Origin: Bhargavaea cecembensis | GTDB taxonomy: Bacteria > Bacillota > Bacilli > Bacillales_A > Planococcaceae | Direction: 5' to 3' | NCBI RefSeq assembly: GCF_001619585.1 | Contig: NZ_LQNT01000009.1 | Location: forward strand, 372,001-436,000 | Length of the DNA: 64,000 bases | Shown here: positions 54,728 to 63,562 of the stretch, piece after piece | Numbering within the stretch: the first letter of the stretch is position 1 | How the letters are laid out: each line of letters begins with the position of its first letter | Position numbers and translations under genes: made by a program | Notes under the pieces: generated by a model | Told to the model about the DNA's origin: nothing | What the model saw: only the letters and a program-made list of their open reading frames with translations | The model's database searches: none

Positions 54728-56863
54728 TTACGCTTTTTCAATACGGACCTTGCCATCATCCAGCACAGCACGGATCGTGTCGCCTTCCCGGAAACCACCC
54801 TGGATCAGACCGTGTGCGACTGCCGTCTCGACATGGCGCTGGATAAAACGCTTGAGCGGACGTGCGCCGAATTCGGGGTCTGTTCCTTCTTCCACGATCC
54901 ATTCGGCAATCCCATTGCCGAATTCGAGCCGGATTCCCTGTGTGGCAACCCGCCCGGCCAGATCTGTCATCATCTTCCTGGCGATTTCCAGAAAATCATC
55001 ACTCTTCAGGGAGTTGAAGATCACAATGTCATCCATCCGGTTGATCAGTTCAGGCTTAAAGTGTTTTTTCAGCTCCGCCATCACGACGTCTTCGATTGCA
55101 TGGTCCTCAATTCCCTCCATCTGGAGAAGCAGTGAAGAGCCGATATTCGATGTCATGATGATGATCGTGTTCGTGAAGTCGACGTTCCTTCCCTGGCTGT
55201 CCGTAATGCGCCCGTCATCAAGCGCCTGGAGCAGGATGTTCGAGACATCCGGGTGTGCTTTTTCGATTTCATCAAGCAGCACGACGGAATACGGATTGCG
55301 CCTGACGGCTTCCGTCAGCTGCCCGCCTTCCTCGAAGCCGACATATCCGGGAGGCGCGCCGACAAGCCTGGAAACGGAGTGCTTCTCCATGTACTCCGAC
55401 ATATCGATTCGGATAAAGTGTTCTTCCGAATCAAACAATGTCGCCGCAATCGTCTTGGCAAGCTCTGTTTTCCCGACGCCGGTCGGACCGAGGAATAGGA
55501 AGGAGCCGATCGGCCGGTGCGGATCCTTAATGCCCGCCCTGGCACGCCAGATGGCTTCTGTGACAAGCCGGACCGCGTCATCCTGCCCGATCACACGCTT
55601 TTCAAGTGTTTCGTGCAGTCTGAGCAGTTTCTCCCGCTCCCCTTCCACAAGTTTCGAGACCGGGATGCCCGTCCACCGCGCTACGATGTCGGCAATTTCC
55701 TCCTCGGTCACTTCTTCTCTGAGGAGGCGGTTCTCGGAAGCGGTCAGCGGAGCCTCCAGCTCTTGCAGTTCCTTTTCGGCCTGTGGGATGCGGCCATGGC
55801 GCAACTCGGCAGCCCGGTTCAGATCATAGCGGTTTTCCGCGTCTTCCAGCTCGCGCCGGTAGCGGTCCAGCTCTTCCCGTTTTGCCTGGACGGTACGGAT
55901 GGCCTCTTTTTCGTTTTCCCACTGCTCCCGCATGTCTTCAGTCGAAGTCCTCAGTTCGTGCAATTCCGTACGGATATCCTCGAGGCGTGCCTTGCTCCGG
56001 TCATCTTTCTCCATCATAAGCGCCTGCTCTTCGATCTCCAGCTGCATGATGCGCCGGGTCACTTCGTCCAGTTCCTGCGGCATGGAATCAATCTCGGTAC
56101 GGATCAGTGCACTCGCCTCATCGACCAGGTCGATCGCCTTGTCGGGCAGAAACCGCTCCGTGATATACCGGTCGGACAATGAAGCGGCGGCGACCAGTGC
56201 ACGGTCATGGATCCGCACGCCATGATGAAGTTCAAAGCGCTCCTTCAGACCCCGAAGGATCGAGATGGTATCTTCGACATCCGGCTCCTGGACGAGCACC
56301 TGCTGGAACCGCCGCTCCAATGCTGCATCCTTCTCGATATAAAGGCGGTATTCATCCAGCGTCGTCGCACCGATCAGGTGAAGTTCTCCCCGTGCAAGCA
56401 TCGGCTTCAGCATATTGCCTGCATCCATCGAGCCTTCCGTCCGGCCTGCGCCCACAATCGTATGAAGCTCGTCAATGAAAAGGATGATCTGCCCCTCACT
56501 GTCCTTGACCTGTTTCAGGACGGCCTTCATCCGCTCCTCAAATTCACCGCGGTACTTGGCGCCTGCGATCAGTGAACTCATGTCCAGCTCATAAAGTTCG
56601 CGGTCCTTGAGTCCTTCCGGTACGTCCTTCTTCACGATGCGCTGGGCAAGTCCTTCGACGATCGCCGTCTTCCCGACACCCGGCTCTCCGATGAGGACCG
56701 GGTTATTTTTGGTTTTCCTGGACAGGATCCTGACCACATCCCGGATTTCCTGGTCCCGGCCGATGATCGGATCCATTTTCCCTGCTTTTACATCATCGAT
56801 CAGATTCCGTCCATACTTTTCAAGAGGACTGCGCTGATCTTCCTCCTGCATGTTCATCTGCAT
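54728..56863 (-). CDS. clpB: ClpB disaggregase lacking the N-terminal domain
   Basis: A 711-residue Hsp100 ATPase; usual ClpB is about 860. Walker A1 GEPGVGKT is at residue 59 instead of about 206, so the roughly 150-residue substrate-binding N domain is absent. All else is ClpB: a long coiled-coil middle domain (about 260-390, Glu/Arg rich, [19 protein letters not shown]) and the second ATPase with [13 protein letters not shown] and [13 protein letters not shown]. No ClpP-binding tripeptide loop is seen, and a protease partner is not implied. Together with DnaK it would dissolve aggregates. The start is real: GGGGTGA and a CtsR-controlled promoter stand directly upstream. Confidence 0.92.
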   Translation of the reverse strand: MQMNMQEEDQRSPLEKYGRNLIDDVKAGKMDPIIGRDQEIRDVVRILSRKTKNNPVLIGEPGVGKTAIVEGLAQRIVKKDVPEGLKDRELYELDMSSLIAGAKYRGEFEERMKAVLKQVKDSEGQIILFIDELHTIVGAGRTEGSMDAGNMLKPMLARGELHLIGATTLDEYRLYIEKDAALERRFQQVLVQEPDVEDTISILRGLKERFELHHGVRIHDRALVAAASLSDRYITERFLPDKAIDLVDEASALIRTEIDSMPQELDEVTRRIMQLEIEEQALMMEKDDRSKARLEDIRTELHELRTSTEDMREQWENEKEAIRTVQAKREELDRYRRELEDAENRYDLNRAAELRHGRIPQAEKELQELEAPLTASENRLLREEVTEEEIADIVARWTGIPVSKLVEGEREKLLRLHETLEKRVIGQDDAVRLVTEAIWRARAGIKDPHRPIGSFLFLGPTGVGKTELAKTIAATLFDSEEHFIRIDMSEYMEKHSVSRLVGAPPGYVGFEEGGQLTEAVRRNPYSVVLLDEIEKAHPDVSNILLQALDDGRITDSQGRNVDFTNTIIIMTSNIGSSLLLQMEGIEDHAIEDVVMAELKKHFKPELINRMDDIVIFNSLKSDDFLEIARKMMTDLAGRVATQGIRLEFGNGIAEWIVEEGTDPEFGARPLKRFIQRHVETAVAHGLIQGGFREGDTIRAVLDDGKVRIEKA

Positions 56864-56900
56864 ATTTGATTCACCCCATGTATATTTGACCTTGTTTCAC

Positions 56901-56917
56901 TTTGACCTTTTTTGACT
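56901..56917 (-). promoter_or_regulatory. CtsR operator at the clpB promoter
   Basis: Minus strand AGTCAAA-AAA-GGTCAAA is a perfect CtsR tandem heptad site (RGTCAAAnAnRGTCAAA); a third GGTCAAA half-site follows at 56891-56885. A TTTACC / TATAAT promoter (17-base spacer, -10 at 56929-56924) lies just before it, so heat-released CtsR control of clpB is likely. Confidence 0.9.
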
Positions 56918-56974
56918 ATATCCATTATAATGTTTTCCCTTCATGCGGTAAAGTGAAACGGCCGGGCTGGAACA

Positions 56975-57010
56975 GAAAAAGCCGCACGGCCATTGCTGGC
57001 CCGTGCGGCG
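56975..57010 (-). terminator. Terminator of yitW
   Basis: Stem GCCGCACGG / CCGTGCGGC, minus strand followed by TTTTTCTG, between yitW and the clpB promoter. Confidence 0.88.
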
Positions 57011-57029
57011 GGTTGCTGCATCTATTGGA

Positions 57030-57338
57030 TTATCGTACACCGAGCGCGATTTTCGCGTAGCGTGACATCATATCCTTCGACCATGGCGGGCTCCAGATGA
57101 TGTTGACTTCCGTTTCCTTGACCTCAGGCAGTTCGGCCAATTCGCGTTTGACGTTATCCACGATCATCGGGCCCATTGGGCAACCCAGCGACGTCAGCGT
57201 CATCGTCACATCCACTTTGCCGGCTTCGTCCATGTCCACGTCATAGACGAGGCCCAGGTTCACGATATCAATGCCGAGCTCAGGGTCGATGACGTTCTCG
57301 AGCGCACCCATGATGCTGTCTTTCATCTCCTGATCCAT
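57030..57338 (-). CDS. yitW: MIP18/PaaD-type metal-sulfur cluster protein YitW
   Basis: A 102-residue DUF59 protein: VIDPELGIDIVNLGLVYDVD, MTLTSLGCPMGPMIVDNV with the conserved Cys, and IIWSPPWSKDMMS. These proteins help insert iron-sulfur clusters. Of two adjacent ATG codons the second (57338) has better spacing from AAGGGGA. It follows yitV by 37 bases and probably shares its transcript. Confidence 0.9.
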   Translation of the reverse strand: MDQEMKDSIMGALENVIDPELGIDIVNLGLVYDVDMDEAGKVDVTMTLTSLGCPMGPMIVDNVKRELAELPEVKETEVNIIWSPPWSKDMMSRYAKIALGVR

Positions 57339-57375
57339 CATGATTCCCCTTCCGTTCTTTGCTGCCTCCATCATA

Positions 57376-58152
57376 TCAGACCGCAGCGTCATCATTCAAA
57401 TAGGTTGCAAGCCAGTCGGTACACTCCAGCATTCCTGTCCGGGACACAGCATGTCCGGCCTGGCGTTCGAAGCGGTATTTCAGTTTTTCAGGCTCTTCCT
57501 GATAGTCTTCCCGGATCGCCTCGACAAAATTCCTTGTCGGCTTGAACGGAACCGTTTCATCCTGCTCACCGTGCCAGAAGTATACCGGCCTTCCGGCTAG
57601 TGCTTTCCGATCCTTTGTCAGGTCAAATCTGGCGAGCGTATCAAGAAGTTTGCGCCGTTCTGCCGCAGTCAGCGGAATTTCAAATCCTTTCGACTCGTAT
57701 TGAGCCATCTGGGCTTTGGCCAGATTTTCATAACCCGGCGTGCCCATCATGACTGCCGCGCAGTCAATCCAGCTATAGGCCATCAGGCAGCCAAGCGTCT
57801 CGATTCCGCCCATCGAAGTTCCTGCAAGTCCGATTTTCCCGGCATCCGGGAAGCGGCGTCCGATCTCTTCCTTAAGAGTGCCGACTTCTTCGATGCTTGT
57901 CAGCACAATCTCCCAAAACCGGAGGCTCAGCTGCACCTCATCGAGCCCTTCCTCTCTCTCTCCGTGCAGATGGGCTTCAGGAAGGATCACACGGAGTCCG
58001 CGCTTGGCCATATTGTATGCATAATGCAGATTGTGTTCCTTGGCACTAGTGAAACCGTGGAGGAATATGGCAATCGGGGAGGATTCCCCGCCTGTTTCGG
58101 GGTATATATGCAGGAGCGGGATGCCCGCCCATTGTTCTTCTCTGATCTCCAT
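57376..58152 (-). CDS. yitV: Alpha/beta hydrolase YitV
   Basis: A 258-residue esterase-type hydrolase: oxyanion segment FLHGFTSAKEHN, nucleophile elbow GTSMGGIE, acid near HGEQDETVPF and the His in QAGHAVSRTGM. Conserved next to yitW. Substrate not known. ATG at 58152 follows AGGAAGTG; the ORF opens three codons earlier. Divergent from yitU. Confidence 0.87.
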   Translation of the reverse strand: MEIREEQWAGIPLLHIYPETGGESSPIAIFLHGFTSAKEHNLHYAYNMAKRGLRVILPEAHLHGEREEGLDEVQLSLRFWEIVLTSIEEVGTLKEEIGRRFPDAGKIGLAGTSMGGIETLGCLMAYSWIDCAAVMMGTPGYENLAKAQMAQYESKGFEIPLTAAERRKLLDTLARFDLTKDRKALAGRPVYFWHGEQDETVPFKPTRNFVEAIREDYQEEPEKLKYRFERQAGHAVSRTGMLECTDWLATYLNDDAAV

Positions 58153-58294
58153 GTAGAGCACTTCCTATTTTTTCTTTTCATCGTATCAGACAGATCGGGA
58201 AAACAAAAACAGAACGGCTACATGCCCGATTCATGGGCTATTTTTGACTTAACCTCCATGTGGAGTCTAAACTCAGTCTTAAGGGGGAGATAAC

Positions 58295-59119
58295 ATGAAA
58301 CAGCACCTGATCGTACTGGACCTTGACGGTACCCTGCTGACCGATGAAAAAGTCATTTCCAAAAAGACCGAACAGACATTGAAGGCCGCCAGAGAAGCCG
58401 GCCACCAGGTCATGATTGCAACGGGACGCCCGTATCGTGCCAGCGAGCCCTACTACCGTCAGCTGAACCTGGATGTTCCCATCGTCAACTTCAACGGGGC
58501 ATTTGTCCATCACCCGGATGACCGGAGCTGGAAAACATTCCATGAGCCGATCAGCCTTCCGGTCGTCGGCGAGGTGGTCGAAGCGCTTCAGGACTTTAAT
58601 GTCCATAATGTTGTGGCGGAAGTGATGGATGACGTCTACGTCCACCGGCATGACGAGAAACTGCTGAACATATTCACGATGGGCGACCCATCAGTGACTG
58701 TCGGTGACCTCCGCTCCTATCTGACTGACAACCCGACAAGTCTCCTGATTCATCCTGAACTTGAAGACCAGGAAAAGATCCGACGCCATCTCGCTGAAGT
58801 CCATGCGGAAGTCATCGACCACCGCCGGTGGGGGGCACCCTGGCATGTCATAGAGGTGATCCGTCATGGCCTCAACAAAGCGGTCGGCATCTCGAAAGTT
58901 TCCGAGTGGCTGAACATCCCGCAGGATCGGATCATCGCTTTCGGGGATGAGGACAATGACTATGAAATGATTGAGTATGCCGGTACGGGTGTTGCAATGG
59001 GCAATGCCATCAGCGGGCTGAAGTCCATCGCCGATGAAGTGGCCGGCACGAACAACGAGGATGGCATCGCCACTGTCCTCGAAGAACGCCTGGGTCTTAA
59101 AGTGGAAAGCAAGATTTGA
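58295..59119 (+). CDS. yitU: Cof-type HAD phosphatase YitU
   Basis: A 274-residue HAD hydrolase with cap. Motif I DLDGTLLTDEK, motif II ATGRPYR, Lys near RHGLNKAVG, and motif IV FGDEDNDYEM are intact. B. subtilis YitU dephosphorylates the riboflavin intermediate 5-amino-6-(5-phospho-ribitylamino)uracil; that role is assumed by similarity. GGGGGAG before the ATG. Followed closely by the DegV gene. Confidence 0.9.
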   Translation: MKQHLIVLDLDGTLLTDEKVISKKTEQTLKAAREAGHQVMIATGRPYRASEPYYRQLNLDVPIVNFNGAFVHHPDDRSWKTFHEPISLPVVGEVVEALQDFNVHNVVAEVMDDVYVHRHDEKLLNIFTMGDPSVTVGDLRSYLTDNPTSLLIHPELEDQEKIRRHLAEVHAEVIDHRRWGAPWHVIEVIRHGLNKAVGISKVSEWLNIPQDRIIAFGDEDNDYEMIEYAGTGVAMGNAISGLKSIADEVAGTNNEDGIATVLEERLGLKVESKI

Positions 59120-59128
59120 GGAGGAAGA

Positions 59129-59986
59129 ATGTTGAAACTGTTCACAGACAGCGGATCCGATCTGCCGCTTTCATTCTTTGAGGAACATGATGTGACCCTC
59201 CTTCCCCTCCGTGTGGAGATTGGCGGAGACGTATTTGATGACATATCGGAAATTGATTCTTCCACGATTTTCAGAAGGATCCGGAACGGGGAACGTCCAA
59301 AAACTTCCCAGGTGTCGCCGGAGCTGTTCACAAGAAGATGGGAAGAACTGGCGGAATCCGGTGAAGAAGGCCTCTATATCGCCTTCTCCTCCGAGCTTTC
59401 CGGTACATATAGCACAAGTGTCGTCATCCGGGACCAAGTAATGGAAGAGAACCCGGGACTTGACCTTGTCATCATCGATACGAAAGGTGCATCGCTCGGA
59501 CAGGGGCTGCTTGTCCGGGAAGCGGTGCGGATGAGGGATGCCGGCAAATCCCGAGATGAAATTACGGAAGCGATCCGCACCTTGGCAAACCGTGTCGTCC
59601 ACCTGTTCACTGTGGAAGACCTCGACTATCTGGCAAAGGGCGGCAGACTGTCCAAGGCAAGTGCCTTTATCGGCGGGTTGCTGAACATCAAACCGCTCCT
59701 CCATGTCGAGGAAGGAAAGCTTGTTCCGATTGAAAAATACCGCGGGCGCAAAAAAGTGTTCCAGCGGATGATCAGCCTCATGGAAGAAAGGGGCGGCAAC
59801 TTTTCCGGCCAGCATGTCGCCATCAGCCACGGGGATGACGAGGAAGCTGCGCTCACCCTGAAGGGGATGATCGAGGATGCCCACCGTCCAGAATCGGTCG
59901 GCATTTATCAGATCGGCTCCGCGATCGGTGCCCATGCCGGCCCGGGTACCATCGCCCTTTTCTTCCTTGGTCCCGATACGGTATAA
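59129..59986 (+). CDS. yitS: DegV family fatty-acid-binding protein
   Basis: A 285-residue DegV/FakB protein: FTDSGSDLPLSFFEEH, the loop FSSELSGTYSTSV, and DLDYLAKGGRLSKASAFIGGLLNIKPLL, the fatty-acid binding tunnel marks. FakB proteins present fatty acids to a FakA kinase for incorporation into phospholipid. The ATG follows AGGAGG within 10 bases of the yitU stop. Assignment to YitS rather than another DegV paralogue is moderate. Confidence 0.88.
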   Translation: MLKLFTDSGSDLPLSFFEEHDVTLLPLRVEIGGDVFDDISEIDSSTIFRRIRNGERPKTSQVSPELFTRRWEELAESGEEGLYIAFSSELSGTYSTSVVIRDQVMEENPGLDLVIIDTKGASLGQGLLVREAVRMRDAGKSRDEITEAIRTLANRVVHLFTVEDLDYLAKGGRLSKASAFIGGLLNIKPLLHVEEGKLVPIEKYRGRKKVFQRMISLMEERGGNFSGQHVAISHGDDEEAALTLKGMIEDAHRPESVGIYQIGSAIGAHAGPGTIALFFLGPDTV

Positions 59987-60006
59987 AAGCCAGAAAGGAT
60001 GATTGT

Positions 60007-61350
60007 ATGAAGATTGTCGTCATCGGAGCGGTCGCCGGAGGGGCGACCGTTTCTTCTCAGATCCGGCGGTTTCTGCCGAATGCCCAAATCACGCTGATCG
60101 GAAAGGATTCTGAGCTCGGGTTTGGCACCTGCGGCATGCCGTACGTGCTGGGCGGAGTGATTGAAAGCGCAGATGACCTTGTCCATGCTACACCGGAGGG
60201 CTTCGGAAAAGAGAAATCCATTGACGTGCGCCTTCTCCACGAAGCCACAAAAATCGACAGGGCCGCAAAGGAAGTTCACATCTGCAATATACAAACGGGC
60301 AAAACGGAATTTCTTTCATACGACAAGCTTGTTCTTTCTCCCGGCGGCCGCGCCCGCAAACCGGCCGTGCCCGGAAAACCCGGCATTCCCCTGTTCACAC
60401 TTCGCCACTTCGGTGATCTGGAGCAGTTCGGGTCCTTCCTTGACGAACAGCAGCCTGCTTCCTGTGTGGTTGTCGGCGGCGGGTTCATTGGAGTGGAACT
60501 TGCGGAGAATTTCCGGCACCGGGGAATCGAGACAGCCCTGGTCGAACACAATGACCATGTCATGCCGATCGGGGATGAGGATATGTCGGAGCTGCTCGCT
60601 AAAGAGATGGAGCAAAACGGCGTCACCCTCCACCTCGGCCGGGAACTCAAGATGATCGAGGGCAGGACCGTCACACTCGATGACGGAACAGAAATAGAGA
60701 CTGACTTTATCGCCACCGCCGTCGGCCTCGAGCCGAATACCCTGCTGGCCAAAGAAGCCGGTCTCGAGATCGGGCCGACCGGAGGAATCGCGACCGACCC
60801 GTTCATGAGGACGAATGACCCGGACATCTATGCAATCGGTGACGCGGCGGAAGGCCGGGACTGGTTTACCGGCAAGCCAAAACGTGTTCCGCTTTCCTGG
60901 CCTGCACACAGGGCTTCTTTCGTCGTCGCGAACCACCTGGCAGGCGGGGATACGGAAATGGACGGGCTTCTCGGCACATCCATCACGAAATTGTTTTCCC
61001 TCACCGCGGGAATGACCGGCATGACCGAAAAGATGCTCAAAGAAGAAGGCTTTAACTATGAGACCGTCATCCACAAAAGCCGTTCGAATGCGGGCTACTA
61101 TCCGGACAGCGGCAAGCTGGTCCTGAAAGTCCACTATGATCCGGACACCAGAGCCATCTACGGTGCTCAGGCAGTCGGCGAAAAAGGCGCCGACAAGCGC
61201 ATCGATGTGATCGCAACCGCTATTCGGGGCGGTCTCACCGTAGACGAACTGTCCGCCATCGAAACGGCATATGCCCCGCCGTACGGGTCACCAAAAGATC
61301 CCATTAATATGCTCGGTTACAGGGCGATGAAATCCGCCCGGTCGGATTGA
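60007..61350 (+). CDS. cdr: CoA-disulfide reductase
   Basis: A 447-residue FAD/NAD(P)H oxidoreductase. The FAD loop is VVIGAVAGGATVSSQ, the single active-site Cys42 lies in FGTCGMPYVLGG, the NAD(P) loop is VVVGGGFIGVELAE, and IYAIGDAAE plus the dimer segment (TAYAPPYGSPKDPINMLG) complete it. The lone Cys (not CxxxxC) separates it from glutathione-type reductases and marks CoADR, which keeps coenzyme A reduced in organisms that use CoA or bacillithiol. AAAGGA before the ATG. Confidence 0.92.
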   Translation: MKIVVIGAVAGGATVSSQIRRFLPNAQITLIGKDSELGFGTCGMPYVLGGVIESADDLVHATPEGFGKEKSIDVRLLHEATKIDRAAKEVHICNIQTGKTEFLSYDKLVLSPGGRARKPAVPGKPGIPLFTLRHFGDLEQFGSFLDEQQPASCVVVGGGFIGVELAENFRHRGIETALVEHNDHVMPIGDEDMSELLAKEMEQNGVTLHLGRELKMIEGRTVTLDDGTEIETDFIATAVGLEPNTLLAKEAGLEIGPTGGIATDPFMRTNDPDIYAIGDAAEGRDWFTGKPKRVPLSWPAHRASFVVANHLAGGDTEMDGLLGTSITKLFSLTAGMTGMTEKMLKEEGFNYETVIHKSRSNAGYYPDSGKLVLKVHYDPDTRAIYGAQAVGEKGADKRIDVIATAIRGGLTVDELSAIETAYAPPYGSPKDPINMLGYRAMKSARSD

Positions 61351-61352
61351 AA

Positions 61353-61392
61353 TACAAGACCGCCGTCCCATCCGGACGGCGGTCTTGTTTTA
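61353..61392. terminator. Terminator of cdr
   Basis: A perfect 15-base stem ACAAGACCGCCGTCC / GGACGGCGGTCTTGT with loop CATCC, then TTTT; symmetric with the amylase-like gene that converges. Confidence 0.93.
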
Positions 61393-61395
61393 GTA

Positions 61396-62841
61396 TTATG
61401 CCTTTGCTTTTTCGTCCTTGGCTCGCTGCTTTCCTTTTTTCCACACCATGTAGATGAATCCGATAAATGTGGTATAGACGATAATGGCGGCAATGATATA
61501 CGGGATGTTGAGGCCGGTGTCTTCCTCGACGATGAACAGGTCGGCAGCCTCCCTGTCAAGGACGATGCGGTATTCACCGCTGTCGGCCTGGCTGACCAGG
61601 TTATTGTCAATCAGGGCACGCAGCCTTTTCCCTTCCCCGATCTGCTCTGCGGTCAAATCGACGCGCTGTGTTTCACTTGTGTTGTTCAGAACAATGATCC
61701 AAGACTCTTTGTCACTGGATCGCTCGTATACAATCAGACCGTCCTCATTGTGAAGGAGTTCGAAATCTCCTGTCCGAAGCGTCTCCGACTGGTTCCGGAC
61801 ACCGTTCACATCGGTTATATGGTCCTTCAATTCTTCATCCGTCTTGAAATTGTGCAGCGGATGCGTACCAGGGGCTTCCGTTCCCGTAACCGCTATTTCA
61901 GATCCGTACGTCATCACCGGCACACCGGGCAGCGTAAAGAGCGCAGTGGCGGCCACGTTCCAGCGGGTCGGCGGGAACATCTTCCGGTCCACCATCTCTG
62001 TGGTGAACCGTATCGTGTTCAGGTCATCAAAGAACATCAGCGACGGCGGGTCCGTCATTCCGATCTCGCTCATGCCTGAAGAGTCCGGATCCATCTCGAC
62101 GAACGCGGACCGGAGAGCTTCCATAACCGCCGGATCGTACTTCAGATCGAAATCTGCTTCGGAAGGCGCATCGGAAAAAACAGTCAGCGAAGGTGTTGCT
62201 TCCTTCAGCGCACCGATCATCCTGTCAAGAAACGCAGGATCGGCATCACCGAAGCTCGTCAGCCGGACACCGTCAATCCCTGTCTCAGCCACAAACGTAA
62301 CGGCTGCATCGATCAGCGCGTCCTGTACCTCCTGATTTCCGAGATCCCAGTCGACAGTCTCGCCATCTTCAGAAGGGACTGCCCAGTTCTCCCGGCCGGA
62401 TGCCCACTCATGATCCGGACTGACACCGCCCAGCGGGAAGTCCGCATAGACTTTCATGTCTGCTTCGTGATAAGCAGAAAGCATATCCTTCAGCTCATTT
62501 TCCGTGCCGAAACGATCTTCAATTTCCCCGTAGGAAAGGACAGCACGGCCGTCATAGGTCGCCGTCTCGAAAATCGGTCCGATCGACACGACAGTGAATC
62601 CCATGTCCTGGATATACTCCAATTTTTCCTGAAGTCCGGCAAAGTCACCGCCGTTGAAACCGTAGTTGTCGGTCGGATCGGCCCCCTGATCATTTTCCGT
62701 CGTACCATTGAAGAACCGGTCTACGAGGGTATCATAAATGCTCTCATCCAGGACTGTCCGCTCTTCCGCAGAAACAGCCGGCAGCGCGGCAGTACCAATA
62801 AGCAAAGCCGCACCGATTGCGGCAAATGTTTTCTTGAACAC
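61396..62841 (-). CDS. Membrane-anchored amylase-like protein, catalytic residues lost
   Basis: A 481-residue GH13-fold protein with a signal peptide (FKKTFAAIGAALLIGTAALPAVSA), barrel and beta domain, and one C-terminal membrane helix (about 446-470, IPYIIAAIIVYTTFIGFIY) followed by a basic tail, so it is displayed outside. The four catalytic regions align but are degenerate: region I ADFPLGG (for DxVxNH), region II GIDGVRLTS (Thr for the nucleophile Asp), region III TVFSDA (no Glu), region IV FDDLNTIRF (for NHD). It is therefore probably not an amylase. Start GTG 62841 has AAGGAG 11 bases away; longer frames exist. Confidence 0.85.
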   Translation of the reverse strand: MFKKTFAAIGAALLIGTAALPAVSAEERTVLDESIYDTLVDRFFNGTTENDQGADPTDNYGFNGGDFAGLQEKLEYIQDMGFTVVSIGPIFETATYDGRAVLSYGEIEDRFGTENELKDMLSAYHEADMKVYADFPLGGVSPDHEWASGRENWAVPSEDGETVDWDLGNQEVQDALIDAAVTFVAETGIDGVRLTSFGDADPAFLDRMIGALKEATPSLTVFSDAPSEADFDLKYDPAVMEALRSAFVEMDPDSSGMSEIGMTDPPSLMFFDDLNTIRFTTEMVDRKMFPPTRWNVAATALFTLPGVPVMTYGSEIAVTGTEAPGTHPLHNFKTDEELKDHITDVNGVRNQSETLRTGDFELLHNEDGLIVYERSSDKESWIIVLNNTSETQRVDLTAEQIGEGKRLRALIDNNLVSQADSGEYRIVLDREAADLFIVEEDTGLNIPYIIAAIIVYTTFIGFIYMVWKKGKQRAKDEKAKA

Positions 62842-63069
62842 GTCTATCGTCACTCCTTGCTCCATCACCCGTTATTTTATCACTCCATACCGGACCGGGC
62901 GACCCGTTTGGAAAGCCGGCAGATGAAAACTCGATGAAATGGGGCGAAAATGTGAAATTGCCCGGCCGGGATGATTCGTCAGCCCGAATCGTCAACGTTT
63001 CACCGCACATAATCAAAGTTTAAAAAGTTCATCAACGTCTCAGCTCATCTTCAGTGTTGCCCGAACAAA

Positions 63070-63110
63070 TAGAAAAAGCCGGAAACCGGTCCGAAGACCC
63101 GTTTCCGGCT
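63070..63110 (-). terminator. Terminator of yisL
   Basis: Stem AAGCCGGAAAC-GGGTC / GACCGG-TTTCCGGCTT around TTCG, minus strand ending in TTTTTC. Confidence 0.88.
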
Positions 63111-63118
63111 TAATCCGC

Positions 63119-63490
63119 TCAGAAGAAATCCATGCCGACCGGCAGGCTGAAGCCGATAAACATCGTCGCAAGGAGGCTGATAAAGAACAGCGCCCAGAAG
63201 ACGGTGGTCGGCTTGTCTTTGTTCTGGCGGACAAGCACCATCTCCATGAATCCGATCGTCACGACACCAAGAAGGAACTTGACCCCGTACATGGCCGCAT
63301 CGGCGCTGGACCAGGCAAAGAACAGGAAAGCCCCGCTCAAAATGACAAGGATGTAAAAGAGACGGAGGATCATATGAACAATCTTGCGTCCCTTGCTCCC
63401 TTTTGCCATGACCGCCGCAACCAGGAAAAGAATGACTGCAACGACCCAGGTGAAGATGTGCAGATGTGTTGTATCCGTAAAGACGCCCAA
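63119..63490 (-). CDS. yisL: UPF0344 membrane protein YisL
   Basis: A 123-residue four-helix membrane protein: THLHIFTWVVAVILF, KIVHMILRLFYILVILSGA, LLGVVTIGFMEMVLVR and a last helix ending in LPVG. It matches YisL, a DUF1516 family member of unknown function. Start is TTG with GAGGTGG six bases before it. Neighbouring yisK on the same strand is the arrangement in B. subtilis. Confidence 0.9.
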   Translation of the reverse strand: MGVFTDTTHLHIFTWVVAVILFLVAAVMAKGSKGRKIVHMILRLFYILVILSGAFLFFAWSSADAAMYGVKFLLGVVTIGFMEMVLVRQNKDKPTTVFWALFFISLLATMFIGFSLPVGMDFF

Positions 63491-63562
63491 CTATTCCACC
63501 TCATTTTCTATGATTGCCCTCTTATCCTACCACAAGCCGGCACCGGCAATCACGCGGGATGG

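Noticed and set aside
54714-55829. 371-codon plus-strand frame opposite clpB
   Set aside because: Ser/Arg-rich nonsense translation typical of the reverse of a GC-rich gene; clpB is unambiguous.
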